64,000 bases of DNA, taken from contig OZ038460.1 in the NCBI GenBank assembly GCA_964036195.1, positions 1,739,504 to 1,803,503 on the forward strand, given 5' to 3'. Origin of the DNA: Sphaerolaimus hirsutus. Lineage: Eukaryota; Nematoda; Chromadorea; Monhysterida; Sphaerolaimidae. The position numbers were made by a program, and so were the translations under genes. Of this stretch, positions 33,345 through 45,509 are shown piece after piece. The notes below the pieces were generated by a model. It had not been told where the DNA came from, did not search any database, and saw nothing but the letters and a program-made list of their open reading frames with translations. The number at the start of each line of letters is the position of its first letter. Within the stretch, counting starts at the first letter, position 1.

Positions 33345-33736
33345 CTATACGTTCTGGCCTTGGCGTGGCGCGCGTGCGCGAACGGCATCGACAAATAGAA
33401 GTACATGTCGGCGCTGAGCACCAGGAACGCGTGCACCGACGTCAGGTGCGCCGCCAGCCAAACTGCACGAAAAACGGGCTGCCGCAGCGTGACGTCATCC
33501 AGTCCAGCCAATGCACATGCGGCAGAAACGAAGGCGCCAGCCGCCATGGTGCCTTCAGCCAGCGCCATAGCCAACAGAATGGGTATGTTCCTTTGAGCGC
33601 CGCGGCCGCCCGCCGCGCCAGGTTTGCTCTGGCGCAGGTAGGCGCCGAGCGCCAGGTGCGCCAGGCACAGCGCCGCCAGCGTGCCGTTCAGCGCCACGCC
33701 CAGCGTGCCGGCGCAGAGTAGAGCCGCTTGCAGCAT
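33345..33736 (-). CDS. Orphan rhodopsin-like 7TM receptor, exon 1, copy A
   Basis: With 32181-33054 this makes a 421-residue protein with seven hydrophobic segments. This exon encodes residues 1-130: TM1 (about 5-33, with Asn in LGVALNGTL), TM2 (about 51-79, LAMALAEG, Glu where Asp is usual) and TM3 (about 88-119). TM3 ends SADMYFYLSMPF, which aligns with the class A (D/E)RY...P block but has Met for Arg. The N-terminus is very short, so an upstream exon may be missing. The donor is AG|GTGTGT, phase 2. It lies inside myosin intron 9 on the same strand. A 7TM fold is well supported; ligand and subfamily are unknown. Confidence 0.75.
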
Positions 33737-34719
33737 GGTTCGGATTAGATGATTGAGATTGCAATTTGGGCGAGGTTAGATTGGAGCCTGGGTCGTAATG
33801 TTGAAGATTTGATGAAATTGAGACTATGGCGCTGCTCGCGCTGTGGACCACCGAAATTTGGGAAACTTATTTTGAAACCAGTTTTGAACATATTTGAGTT
33901 CACCAGAATGAGGAGTCTGTCAACTGCTGTTTACAACGATCAACAACTAGTCATTCTGGTAAAGTGGAATCTGTTCAAAACAGATTTAGAGTTACCAAAT
34001 TTCGATGGCGTACTAGTGAGCATAGCTCGCAATGGTTGGCATCATTCAAATGAATTATCAAATGCAACAATTTAGGTGTCACACCGCATTCGGGTGGAAA
34101 ATGGAAACATAAATAAATCATTGCGATTTGCGTGGCAGTCAACTGAGTGATAAATGAATCAAACATGATAAACTAATTAGTCACGCATTTTGCATCCGAG
34201 ATCAAAGTTCCACCAAAATTGACAGTGATTGAATGGGCCCACATGAGGGATGTAAAAAAGTGCTTTTTTAACGGCCCCGCTTTTTTAAAAAAAACGCGCT
34301 TTTTTCGCTTTTTTAAAAATTTGTCAAGACATTTCATAGAAAGCTCCCAAATACGGCTCTGAGTCATTATATACAGGTATATCAGACAAGTGGCAGTACT
34401 TGTGATCATATTTAACCATAGAATGGCTGTGTAGTCATGGGATAGCACTATAATGGTGAATTCTGCCAAAAAAATCCACTTATCATGTTGACTCATTATG
34501 TATATCACTGTTTGTGGATGTTTCATGACTTCAAGTGAAGTTAGGTTTGGAATAGTGCTTAAATAAGTAATGAGAGAAGAATAGTACATTATGACTGACT
34601 AGCAGGATTCTCTCCGACCTTCGGTCGGGTTTTGTAGTGTTCTAATCCTACAAAAAAGCATTATTTCAAATTTGTTAGATGCAGGTGTTTAATTTAAGGG
34701 TGGAGGGTGTAATGCATAT

Positions 34720-35990
34720 ATTCAACGGAGTGCATATTTCAAATCAAGGCAATCAAAAACCCACAAATGCAACATTTCACAATTTCTAATTTATTAGCCC
34801 CAGGGGATCTATTTTAAGGCTTACAGTAATGTAGAGTCAAAATGGAGTGCATATTTTAAATCAGTGCAATTAGAAACCTACAAAATGCATCATTTCACAA
34901 TTTGAAATTTTTGGCCCTAGGGGTTCATTATCAGGGTTACAGTAATGTAGTGTCAGAATGGAATGCATATTTGAAATCAGTGCATGAAAATACTCACAAA
35001 TGCATCATTTCACAAATTGAAAGTTTTTGGCCCCAGGGGTTCATTTTCAGGTTTATGATAATGTAGTGTCAAAATGGAGTGAATATTTCAAATCAGTGCA
35101 ATTAGAAACCCACAAATGCATCATTTCAATATTTGAAATTTTTGGCCCCAGGGGTTAAATTTCAGGGTTACCGTAATGTAGTGTCAGAGTGGAGTGTATA
35201 ATTGAAATCAGTGCAATCAGAAACTTAAAAATGAATGATTGAACCAATTGAAAATTTTTGGCCCCCGGGGTTCATTTTCAGGTTTATGGTAATGTAGTGT
35301 CAAAATGGAGTGCATATATCAAATCAGTGCAATTAGAAACCCACAATGCATCATTTCACAAATTGAAAGTTTTTGGCCCCAGGGGATGCATTATTTCACA
35401 ACTTGAAATTTTTTGGCCCCAGGGTTTCATTTTCAGGGTTATGGTAATGTAGTGTCAAAATGGATTGCATATATCAAATCAGTGCAATTTCTAATTTTTT
35501 AAGCTCTGGGCATTATACTTAAAGGTTATGGTAATGTAGAGTCAAAATGGAGTGCATATTTGAAATCAGTGCAATCAGAAACCCACAATGCATCATTTCA
35601 CAAATTGAAAGTTTGTGGCCCCAGGGGTTTATTTTCAGGGTGATGGTAATGTAGTGTCAAAATTGAGTGCATATATCAAATCGGTGCAATTAGAAACCCA
35701 AAAATGCATTATTTCACAAATTCAAAGTTTTTGGCCCCAGGGGTTCATTTTCAGGGTTATGGTAATGTAGTGTCAAAATGGAGTGCATATATCAAATCAG
35801 TGCAATTAGAAACCCACAATGCATCACTTCACAATTTGAATGTTTTGGCCCCAGGGGTTCAATTTCATGGTTATGGTAATGTACTGTCAGAATGGAGTGC
35901 ATATTTCAAATCATTGTAATCAGAAACCTACAAATGCATCATTTCACAATTTATATTTTTTAGCCCCAGGGGCCTCACTTAAGGGTTATT
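34720..35990. repeat. Tandem array, period about 116 bp, about 11 units
   Basis: Each unit contains TTTTTGGCCCCAGGGGTTCA, GGTAATGTAGTGTCAAAATG, GCAATTAGAAACCCAC and ATGCATCATTTCACAA. GTAG(T/A)GTC anchors occur at 34831, 34947, 35063, 35178, 35294, 35449, 35536, 35651 and 35767; the irregular 155/87 spacing reflects one partial unit. Confidence 0.88.
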
Positions 35991-36654
35991 GTAATGTTAT
36001 TGTCAACTCCCATAAACTCAGCCCCTAATTTGGTAAACTCACATCAACTTAACTCCCATAAACTCAGCCTCTAATTTGTAAACTTTTGTCAACACAGCTC
36101 CTTATTTTTAAACTTCAGTCAACTCAACCCTAATTTATAAACACCTGTCAACTCAACCCTGAATTGTAAACTCAACCCTTAAAAACTCAAGTCAACCCCC
36201 TATACATGTACAATTGCATTCTTGGAAAGCTACTCTGCCATATGTGAACCCTGTTTGTCAAGATTGTAAAGGGATCGTGATTGTAAAGGGCATTTTGTGC
36301 TGATAAAAAGTGTCCACTTTGTGTGTAAAAAGACACACGAATCGGGCAGAAGCAGAAACGTCCTATCTTTTACGTTGGAGCATCCTTACCACACGAATAA
36401 ATAGTGGCTTTATAATATGGTAGTAGATGTTTCTCACTGTAGAAGTATGTGGAAGCACATCGGCTGGATATTATATGCTACAGTAACATAATTTGGTTTG
36501 ACATGATAGCATGCAGGAATAGAAACAATCATCCTAAAAATACCACAAACCAATTTAAACAACCAACAATGGTAATTTACTTGTGAAATTGCGCACTTAC
36601 GCACAAAAAACTGCAAAATACCCAGTGCTTGAGTACCGAAATTTTTGCCAGCGC

Positions 36655-37295
36655 TAGGGTTGGCCGATGTTTTTTTTAAACGTTTTTTTTAAATAAAAAA
36701 AACGTTTTTTTTTTTTAAAACATGACGTCCGAAATGTTTTTTTTTTAAAAAAACATCGGCCAAAATTTTTAGTACTAAGCACTAGGTATTTTGCAAAATT
36801 TTTGCGCGCAAGCGCGCAATTTCATACACAAATTGACATTGGTGGTTGTTTTCATTGGTTTTGTTGCATTTTTAGTATCAAAACATGGGTGAATAAGCCG
36901 ACATATGTTGCTGTAATATATAATATTGAGGTAATGTGCTTCCATGTACCTCCACAGTGTGTAACTTCACTCCCAAAGTAACAACCTCCTTTTATAACCT
37001 TGTTTGATCACCATTCCGTGCCAAACTTTACCTGAAGTCACGAACATTCGACTATAAGGCGATATACGAACGATATGTCGACGAAAAATGGATATTTTTG
37101 ACACAAATCACCACTTATAATGCTATCCCATGGCTCCACAGCCATTATATGGTCATATTTAACATCACAGAGTATTGCCAGTGTCTGATATACCTATATA
37201 TGTTGACACTAGGTCATAACTGGGAGCTTTTAAAAAAAACGTTATTTTTAAAAAAAAAACATCGAGTTAAAAAAAACGTTTTTTTTCTAACCCTA
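36655..37295. mobile_element. hAT-like MITE, TAGGGTTGG family, nested
   Basis: 641 bp with perfect duplication GCCAGCGC, inserted inside the 3.1-kb element 34245-37383. Confidence 0.88.
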
Positions 37296-37469
37296 GCCAG
37301 CGCTTTTTTTAAAAAAGCGCTGGGACCTTTGCGCTTTTTTTTTAAAAAGCGGCGTTTAAAAAAAAAATCGCTTGCCATCCCTAGCCCACATACTCCAGAT
37401 GCGCATACACTCCACACATTTAATGTCGGGAAAGTTTTTGAACGTTTCCGGGCCGGCTAGCATAGAAGG

Positions 37470-37792
37470 GGCCAGTTCCGCAAGTGGAGACGTGAGAAGT
37501 AAAATGGCAAATGCGAAGTGTATTGAGAAGTAAAATAGCAAATGCGAAGTGTATTGAGAAGTAAAATGGCAAATGCGAAGTGTATTGAGAAGTAAAATTG
37601 CAAATGCGAAGTGTATTGAGAAGTAAAATGGCAAATGCGTAGTGTATTGAGAAGTAAAATGGCAAATACGAAGAGAAATTACTTTTTTATTTTTTTTACT
37701 TCGCTTTTGCCAATTTACTTCCCATTTCACTTCACTTTTGCCATTTTAGTTCTCACTTGTCAATTTGCGGAACGGGCACCAGGAGGATCAGT
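37470..37792. repeat. CCAGTTCCGCAAGTGGAG fold-back element (copy A)
   Basis: Counterpart of 17497-17822. Confidence 0.75.
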
Positions 37793-37885
37793 GGGGGTTC
37801 AGCCGGGGTATATAAACTATAATTTATTCAATCCTAAAATTTTACCCTGAAGTTGATTGCGTAAAAGTGGATCCAACATTAACTA

Positions 37886-38303
37886 CCGTATTTCCTCGAA
37901 ATATTCACCCCCTTGAATTACCCCCCCCCCCTCGAAATACCCCCAGGTGTTTTCGAGCTGAGGAAAAAATACCCCCCCCCCCCTCTGGAATAAGGTACAT
38001 CATGTATGCAAGGAACATGAGGTATTTATTGCGACCATTTTGCATCGCAGTTATATGTATATTTACACTAGTTTGTGTAGCGATGTAAGTTTACGTTCCT
38101 GTTATGTCCTTATATATTCTATTTGGTCACGTTTATTACCGGTTTGGGGTATGTAAAAGCGTATTCTTTAGTATGACTTTCCCGAAAATTTCTGACGAAA
38201 TAATAACCTCCCCTCCTCGAATAAGCCCCCCCCCTCGAATTACCCCCTCAAAATTTCCACTCTGAAAAAATAAACCCCCTGGGGGTATTTCGAGGAAATG
38301 CGG
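37886..38303. mobile_element. TA-target MITE, shared site (copy A)
   Basis: Counterpart of 17921-18351; the C-run lengths differ between the copies. Confidence 0.75.
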
Positions 38304-38744
38304 CAATCTATTTCTCAAAAGTGTCCAAAACTGAACATGCGCGGACCATTCCAGAGTTTTAGATATTTCGATGAAATTCCAATGTAAAATCAGTTGGAAA
38401 CATAAAGTTGGAGACGTAATCATCCACATTTCGCGGCAAACTTTTATTCTTGAATTTTACGTGGAGCCGAAATTTCAGCTTCTATACTGCAACTGAAACC
38501 ACAATGGGAGACAATCCGGAAACGGAAAAAACTTTCCCCTAAAAACAAAAAGCCAATACGCGGGTGCGTAATGGGCAGACAAAATAAAATAGGCGGACAT
38601 TCTCAACCATTGTGCAAATTTCGCGTGGCCACGTAAAATATCTATTTTCAGACAAGGGCCGACATGAAAAGCTGGGCTCTCGTACGACAGCTATGCAATT
38701 TAAATTAACTTGAAGCGTGACTCTATTGACACTGCGCTTGCACC

Positions 38745-38955
38745 GCACACACTAGTTTAATGCCAGTAAGCAAAAATTTTCGTAAACTCGTGAATTGACT
38801 TTGAATGGCATTTCAGTCAACTGGAATTGGGTATCCGTCAACTACAGTTGACGGGGAGTAAAATAAATAATTCCAGTAAACTCAAATACGTACACGGCTG
38901 ATTTATGAGTTTACTAGGCTTTTAAAATTTCATTAGTAAACTAGTGTGTGCGCAG
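38745..38955. mobile_element. CACACACTAGT-ended MITE
   Basis: GCACACACTAGTTTAATGCC ... TTAGTAAACTAGTGTGTGCG, with internal GTCAACTG/AGTAAACTC inverted motifs. The A/B homology ends about 20 bp inside this element. A similar fragment lies at about 48540-48645. Confidence 0.5.
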
Positions 38956-39262
38956 ACATGAGGTTTAGCCTAAAATAATTCAAGCTTTTCCGCATTGCAC
39001 GCGTTAAATTAAAATACCTAAATTAGATGGATTCAAGTGCACTAATAAGTGTTTTCTAGAGCTCCTTTAATCTCGTTTTCGTTATTAATAGCTAGGCTAA
39101 TTAATTACTTGATGATCAAAATTGCGACATCAAAGGTTCCAACGTGGATAGCAGATGGTTAAAAGTAAACAACAAACAAAGTACTGTGACGTCTATTTAT
39201 ACACCTACTTATTTATTCACGTAAATCCAATAAAAACGGACACCGAAAAAATCCATGGGGTT
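38956..39262. other. No feature recognised
   Basis: AT-rich single-copy-looking sequence in myosin intron 9; no ORF, tRNA or terminal repeat seen. Confidence 0.5.
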
Positions 39263-39337
39263 TAGGGATTGACTTTCCGGGATCGGGATTGCATTTTTAG
39301 TTTTCAGAATCCCGATCGCGAACCCATCTGAACCCTA
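39263..39337. mobile_element. GGGATC-repeat MITE, 75-bp derivative
   Basis: TAGGGATTGACTTTCCGGGATCGGG ... TCTGAACCCTA. A compact deletion derivative of the same family. Confidence 0.45.
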
Positions 39338-39415
39338 AAAGGGGGTACCCAAATCTTTGGCAACACCCCAAACTCGCAAACCACAGAAAACAGCATCAAC
39401 TAATCCGTAGTGATG

Positions 39416-40330
39416 TTAAAGGCACCGGGAAAAATGGCACCGCACCGCACCGGCACCTTTGCCAACGCATGAAAAGGGCACCTGGCACCCTGGGGCACTG
39501 GCCAGAAAATGGCACCGCACCGCACCGGCACCGGTGCCATTCGGAAAAAATGGCACCGGCACCGAAGGGCACCGGCGGGTTGCCGGTGCTAGCACCGAAA
39601 GGCACCGCACCGGGCTTGAATTTCCGAAGTAAATATCGGATAGTAACTCAGTGGCCACACCTTCGGAAGTGCATATTTCCATGAATTTTCAACTGATTTG
39701 ATGGTTGAGCACTTAAAATGATCAGAATGATGAAGCAATCAATTTTATGAAGCAATTACAATGATTACAAATGAAAGATAAAATATTTAATTCACTAGAA
39801 ACCCCATAGCCACTATTGTCTACGGATCAGGAGTCGTTGCTGTACAGAGAATGGGACTATCTCTGTCATAAACTGACAACAATTTTTGAGCAAAATGTAA
39901 GAGAAATCTAAAATCCAAAAATGATTTAAAATTCAACAAAATTTTAGATTCGCTCGTCCGATCACGTATCGGCTATAATGGATTTCACAGTAGGTATATT
40001 TATTTGATGGGATGTTTACAAAATAGGCAAAAAACGGTTGGGTAAATATATCGCTGTTTTCTGAAATATGAATAAGCACATACTATGGACAACATTGCAC
40101 AGCACATGAAGCCTTGGCCAGTGCCTTTCCCGGTGCCTTTTACTCAAGCGCTGGTGCTAGCACCTTTGGCACCGGCAAAAAAATGGCACCGCACCGAACC
40201 GGCACCGGTGCTATTCTGAAAAAAATGGCACCGGCACCGGCATGGCACCCCTGAAGATTGCAATGGCACCGCACCAGCACCGGTGCTGGTGCCCTTCGGT
40301 GCCCAGCACCGGGGCACCGGTTCCGGCGAC
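39416..40330. repeat. GGCACC minisatellite arms around a unique core
   Basis: Arrays of GGCACC(G)/ATGGCACCGCACC at 39416-39615 and 40125-40325, in the same reading sense but with inverted outer motifs (AAAGGCACCGGG / CCCGGTGCCTTTT). They surround an AT-rich 500-bp core. Probably one element of the same TIR-plus-minisatellite style. Confidence 0.5.
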
Positions 40331-41449
40331 AGGTAAAAAAAACCCAAAGCGACAATGAACGCAGTCTTCAGCAGCCGGGCAGCCGGGGCGGCTGAAACAA
40401 ACCCTACCAATCATCGCAGCGCGGCCAAAAATAGCGCCGCAGACGAGCGGCGGCGGCGGCGCGGCGGCAGCGCGCAGGTGTGTGAAATTGGCGGCGGCGG
40501 CTAAATGAACCAACCGTTCACACGTGTCAGGGGGATGTTAGCCTGAACTGTAGAGTGATGACTGGGGATGTTGGAAAAAACTGGAGAAAACACAGGTGTT
40601 TTTTTTTCTTAAGTTTGAGCATCACACTCGATCGAGCAAAAAAGCATTCTATTTATTTGGAAGACAGAAAAAATAATCAGAGGGTGTGTTTGATAGCCAG
40701 GGTTTCTTCAAAAGTTTTTAAAACACGTTTTAAAATAAAAATGCAAGCATCGAAACCATTCGAACAACCCAAAACACAAAGAAAAAAAACCTATCCAAAA
40801 CAGGGCTCCACAAACAAACACTCAAAAACAGACCAAAATACAGAAAAATCTATTTGAAAAAAACAACACATTTAACACCGCCATTCACGCATTTTAACAC
40901 CGCCATTCATCATGCACAATTACTGGTGATGCGTCGGCGGGGCGGCGGGGCGGCACAAAAAAAGATCATGAGAGCGCCGCTGCAACTGCAGTCGGACAGT
41001 GAGAGCGGCGGCGGACGCGCGGCGAGAAAAAACAATAGGGCAGACACACCGCGCCGCTGACTAAAGGGGGGGGGCTTAAAGGCTGAAATGAGTGCAGCAC
41101 ACTGTTAAGTGTGAATTGTGAATAATGATTCTAATATGTTTAAGTGTTGTGAAATTATGCTTTGCTCACATAAGAGATTAAATTTGTCAATTAGTTTGAA
41201 TTTTGTCATCTGATAACCCACTAAATATTGAATCCCCCATATTGAGGATATTTTTTATGGAATTCCCTCTAATAAAATTCATGACAAATGATCATGTGAA
41301 GTATTGTCACATAAAAATTATAAAATTACTGGAATGTGTCAAAAAACCATCAAAAATCGTTTTGGCATTCAAAAATCACTTACAGTAAAATGCATGCACC
41401 TTTTTATTACAGGGTATCAGACAACATTCAATTATGTCTATGTAGCTAC
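40331..41449. other. No feature recognised; GC-rich island
   Basis: 40370-40500 and 40930-41060 are GCGGCGG-rich; the rest is AT-rich. ORFs up to 100 codons show no family resemblance and no splice-compatible neighbours. Confidence 0.5.
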
Positions 41450-42134
41450 TAGGGTTGGCACTTGATTTTTTTAACTGATTTTTTTTTTAAATCTGATTTT
41501 TTTTTTAATCAAAGGGTGGAAACTGATTTTAATTTTTAAAAATCAAAAGGCAAAATTTCTGGTAGACTTGCACTTGGTATTTTGCATTGTTTTGCGCACA
41601 AGCGCGCAATTTCTCATACATATCACCATTTGTGGTGTTTCATGGGATTTGGGGCATTTTTAGTGTAAAATCTTCCATTTCTTCATGTTACCGTGTAATA
41701 ATAAGCCGTGATATGCTAGTGTAGTATAAAATATCAAACTAATGCGCTCCCACATACTTCTACAGTGTGTAACATCACTGTCAATGTATATGCCTTCTCT
41801 TACAACCTTATTTAAGCACTATTCCATGCTGAACTTCACTTGAAGTCACAAACGTTAGACAAAGGCTGATATACGTAATAAGTTGACATAAAATGGATAA
41901 TTTTGAAAGAAATCACTGCTTATAATGCTATCCCATGACTCCACAGTCATAATATGACCACAATAGACATAACAATACATTGTCTGGCACTTAACATACA
42001 TATATTTTTTCTCTATACCTATATTTTGGGCGATTTAAAAAAAAATCTGATTTTAATTTTTAAAAATCAATTTTTTTATAAAAAAATTGATTTAAAATCA
42101 AGGCGTTTAAACAAATTGATTTTTTCCAACCCTA
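41450..42134. mobile_element. hAT-like MITE, TAGGGTTGG ends, TGATTTTTTT subfamily
   Basis: Same termini, but the hairpins are built of TGATTTTTTTTTAAATC instead of AAACGTTTTTT, and the core is diverged. Flanks (GTAGCTAC / GACTAGCTAC) are only imperfectly duplicated. Confidence 0.7.
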
Positions 42135-43377
42135 GACTAGCTACATGCAAAAACAATAACCCACTAATATCAAATTTCTAAGCAAAGTGTAAATGAAGAA
42201 CACTACTTCCATTTGTTTTCACATGTTCAAACACTCAATGGAAATTGTGTTCCTGCTCCAATAAGGGTAAAGCTCTCAACAAAACATTTTCATTAAAATG
42301 CATGTATTTTTAGAATGATATTGATGCACATAAATTTTATTTGTTCACCTTGCCTGAGGTTACATCCATTCAAATAAATGACTACTTTTTCATGGGATAC
42401 ATGATATTTTCTATTCTATAAGTAAACCACCTTTCATTCAGATTCAAAATTGATAGTCAGTTTTGAGATGGTGATGAAAATATTTGCTTCGGTTGAAAGT
42501 AACATCAACTAAATAGTAGCTAGGGTTGGAATGGTATAAACTTTTTTGTTGATAGCTATAGAAAAGTGCCCAATACTTAATCCCCATCGATTATGTAAAA
42601 AAAATTGCTGCTGTCAACATTGACCATTGATAGTGGTATTGTCCAATGATTAACATTTTTTGAGACTTTAAATGTCAGTCTCCAATCAAAATAAATACAT
42701 TCAATATGAAAAAATTCTCTATACTTGATCCACATTAAAACCCCACCTCTACCTGTTCATATTAATAATGAATACACATGGAAACTTGTCACTCAGATAA
42801 ATACATATAAATAGTAAAAGCAGGGGTCTCCATCACTTTGGCCCTCATGGGGGCTGGTGCTGGATAGATAGCAAATCACTCCTCGCTAGGGATAGATAGC
42901 TGAAAATAATTTTTTTGTATGGTCTGGTGAGGGGCTTAGGGGTTTGGTGGGGGAGGGTAAAATATATAGCTTTTTCAAGGTTTTCAAGACCCCATCAAGA
43001 CCTCTAAATCATACATACTAGGGACAAAGAAAATCCATTTTTTCAACAACCCCTCAATGAAAAGACATAGATGAGCTTCACACGGGCAGAAATTATGTAA
43101 ATATCATGGAAATTCCATGATGGAAAGGAGTGCTGATATGTTCACATGAATTAATACAATCTACTGCATTTACATTGACAGTTCTTTCTAGGCTTATTTA
43201 TAAAGGGATATTATATTTATCACCTGAGATAGGGAATACAATGTCTCAATCTCAACCTAAATGTCTCAACAGCATTAACTCCAAAAAACATTGTCACAGG
43301 ATACCACCACATTTTCCATAGAAATCACAGTTTACCCTAATAATGACCATTTATATCCTTCAAAGTTATGTTGCAAC
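42135..43377. other. Mostly unannotated AT-rich intron sequence
   Basis: Contains an end-like AGGGTTGGAATGG at 42523 and the fragment 42821-42990. Otherwise no coding or structured feature seen. Confidence 0.45.
42821..42990. mobile_element. CAGGGGTCTCC-family fragment
   Basis: CAGGGGTCTCCATCACTTTGG, then the diagnostic GGATAGATAGCAAATC; truncated. A smaller end fragment is at 46613-46645, and further remnants lie in myosin introns near 54885-55265, 56160-56400, 57640-58085 and 58490-58570. Confidence 0.55.
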
Positions 43378-43961
43378 TAGGGTTGGCCGATGTTTTTTTT
43401 AAACATGACGTCTGAAATGTTGTTTTTTTTAACATTGGCCAAAAAATTTTTGTACTAAGCTCTATGTATTTTGCAAAATTTTTTGCCAAATTGACATTGG
43501 TGGTTGTTTTCATTGGTTTTGTGGCATTTTTAGTATCAAAGCATCCATTTCTATGTGCTACCATGGGTGAATAAGCCGTCATATGTTGCTGTATTATATA
43601 ATATTGAGGTAATGTGCTTCCATGTACCAGTGTGTAACTTCACTCCCAAAGTAACAAACTCCTTTTATAACCTTGTTTCATCACTATTCCGTTCAAAACT
43701 TGACCTGAAGTCTCCGAACATTCGACTATAAGGCGATATACGAACATGTCAAAAAAAATGGATATTTTTGACACAAATCACCACTTATAATACTATCCCA
43801 TGGCTCCACAGCCATTATATGGTCATATTTAACATCACAGAGTATTGTCACTGTCTGATATACCTATATATGTTGACACTAGGTCATATCTGGGAGCTTT
43901 TAAAAAAACGTTGTTTTTTTTAAAAAACATCGAGTTAAAAAAACGTTTTTTTCCAACCCTA
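43378..43961. mobile_element. hAT-like MITE, TAGGGTTGG family
   Basis: 584 bp, perfect duplication GTTGCAAC, with the standard core. Confidence 0.9.
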
Positions 43962-44425
43962 GTTGCAACTCGCTTCCAAAAAAATGTAAAACGAGCAGCG
44001 ATTATAAAGATGTAAAGAATTTTCAGCAAACTTGAATGTAAAAAGAAAGCAGCTACACTTTTCATTTGCAGCGACAACAATACACCATGAATTTTTATTT
44101 CTAAAAAACTGCGCGCAGTGGTCCGCAACCGCCTTTAACAAGGCCAATATGCCGCACTTGTCTCCCATGAGCTTCAGCGGAGACCTTTTGCCTCCTTATT
44201 TATCGAAGTTGACATTTGAGAAAGTGGCACCGGGCCCCGCTGAGCGAACATTTACGCGCGCGCTTCGCGCTGAAATGCGGCAGACATCGCTGAAACAATT
44301 GATGTTATATATTTTCGTGGTCATCCATGCTGGGGGGGGGGGTCCCCAGGGGGTGCCAGTCACAGGGGTCTGCAAAGGGGTACACCCCCTGGCCCCTCAC
44401 CCCAAATCGCTCAGCTATCTATCTA

Positions 44426-44847
44426 CCGTTTTACCTCGAAATACCCCCAGGGGGTTTATTATTTCGCCAGCAAAATTTGAGGGGGGGATAATTCGAGGGG
44501 GGGGTTTATTCGAGGGGGGGTCTATTATTTCGCCAGAAATTTTCAGAAGTTCCGCATACTCAGACGTAGAAAAATCAAGCGGTTACATAGACGTATATGT
44601 GTTTTTAGGCATATATAACTGTATATTCACATAAACCCTTCCCTAACGTCACTCAATCATCAGTCTTAACGTGTGTTCTGACTTGTACAGATCACAAACT
44701 GCGGTATTTGTCATGTACGTTCTCTTTACACTCAATTTTAGGGGGGGTATTTCGAGGGGGGGTTTATTATTTCCTCAGCAGAAATTTAGGGGGGTATTTC
44801 GAGGTGGGGGGGTTAATTCAAGGGGGGGATAATTCGAGGTAATACGG
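44426..44847. mobile_element. TA-target MITE
   Basis: TA-flanked CCGTTTTACCTCGAAATACC ... ATAATTCGAGGTAATACGG. Inserted in a CTATCTATC stretch of a CAGGGGTCTCC-type element, so it is nested. Confidence 0.75.
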
Positions 44848-45509
44848 TATCTATCTATCTATCTATCCCGGAGGCAAATGTTTCGGCTACTTTCTAAAAG
44901 TTTTGCATGTTGTTTAAATGCGGGTTCAATGCTTGCACCGAAAAAAAGTGGGTTTTTTTACACTCCAGCAGTCGCTATTAACAGCACCACTGTGTAATAA
45001 TAACTGAATTTTGACCAAAAATAATCAACCAAAAGATGTTTTACCGAGGTAGGCGTCGGAGGGGGTTACTCAAATTGACCCCTGGCACCCCCTGGATGCA
45101 CCCTAATATGAACACATATTCCGAAAGATATAGAGTGTAATCTTTGTCAACCAAACCCAGATGTTCAGTTAACGGGGCAGCGGCGTTAAAATGTCAAGGC
45201 GTCGCAGCAGACAAAATGGCAGACAAAACTGCCAGTTGACGTTAAGTGGCCGGGCGACAGAAAAAATACATAATGATATATTTAATATGTGAATTGAAAT
45301 AACGGGGCTGAAATGAAGGTGTGATAAAATTTCAGTCTAGCGATAAATTACGCGGTGGAGTAAAAGTGGATCGTCAGCAAGCTTTGAATTGGGATCGGAA
45401 CCAGTTGACATTTGATGTCGATGTCGAATAGTAGGGCCAATATGAGAGTGAGAATTATTTTGGCACTGAAACTATAGATTAATTTTTGGTTGATACAGGA
45501 GGTTAAACC

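Larger units (their letters stand above)
34245..37383. mobile_element. 3.1-kb hAT-like element with a 116-bp tandem array, copy A only
   Basis: Perfect 8-bp duplication GCCCACAT; ends GAGGGATG / CATCCCTA. Block B has the empty site GGGCCCACATACTCC at about 17411. It contains the tandem array 34720-35990, short AACTCAGCCCCTAATT repeats (36000-36190) and the nested MITE 36655-37295. No transposase ORF seen. Partial relatives begin at 19424 and 46516. Confidence 0.82.
21070..38765. repeat. Duplicated block, copy A
   Basis: Partner of block 1-19330 in direct orientation. It begins at a run matching window base 1 (AACCAGGG.AGGGCATATTTTTTT) and ends at about 38765. It carries its own private insertions at 21635-22301, 22609-23495, 24526-24586, 26366-26653, 30362-30606 and 34245-37383, and lacks several present in B. 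Confidence 0.93.

Noticed and set aside
34720-35990. CRISPR-like or regulatory repeat array
   Set aside because: Units are contiguous 116-bp tandem copies without unique spacers, in a eukaryotic intron; a satellite.
41450-42134. Perfect 8-bp target duplication as in the other TAGGGTTGG copies
   Set aside because: The flanks (GTAGCTAC and GACTAGCTAC) match only in part, so the insertion is called on ends and structure alone.
44032-44340. Possible exon in either strand (minus: MGDKCGILALLKAVADHC; plus: LSPMSFSGDLLPPYLSKLTF)
   Set aside because: Faintly myosin- or receptor-like wording, but no acceptor/donor pair or neighbouring exon in phase, and the plus-strand frame runs into a transposon.
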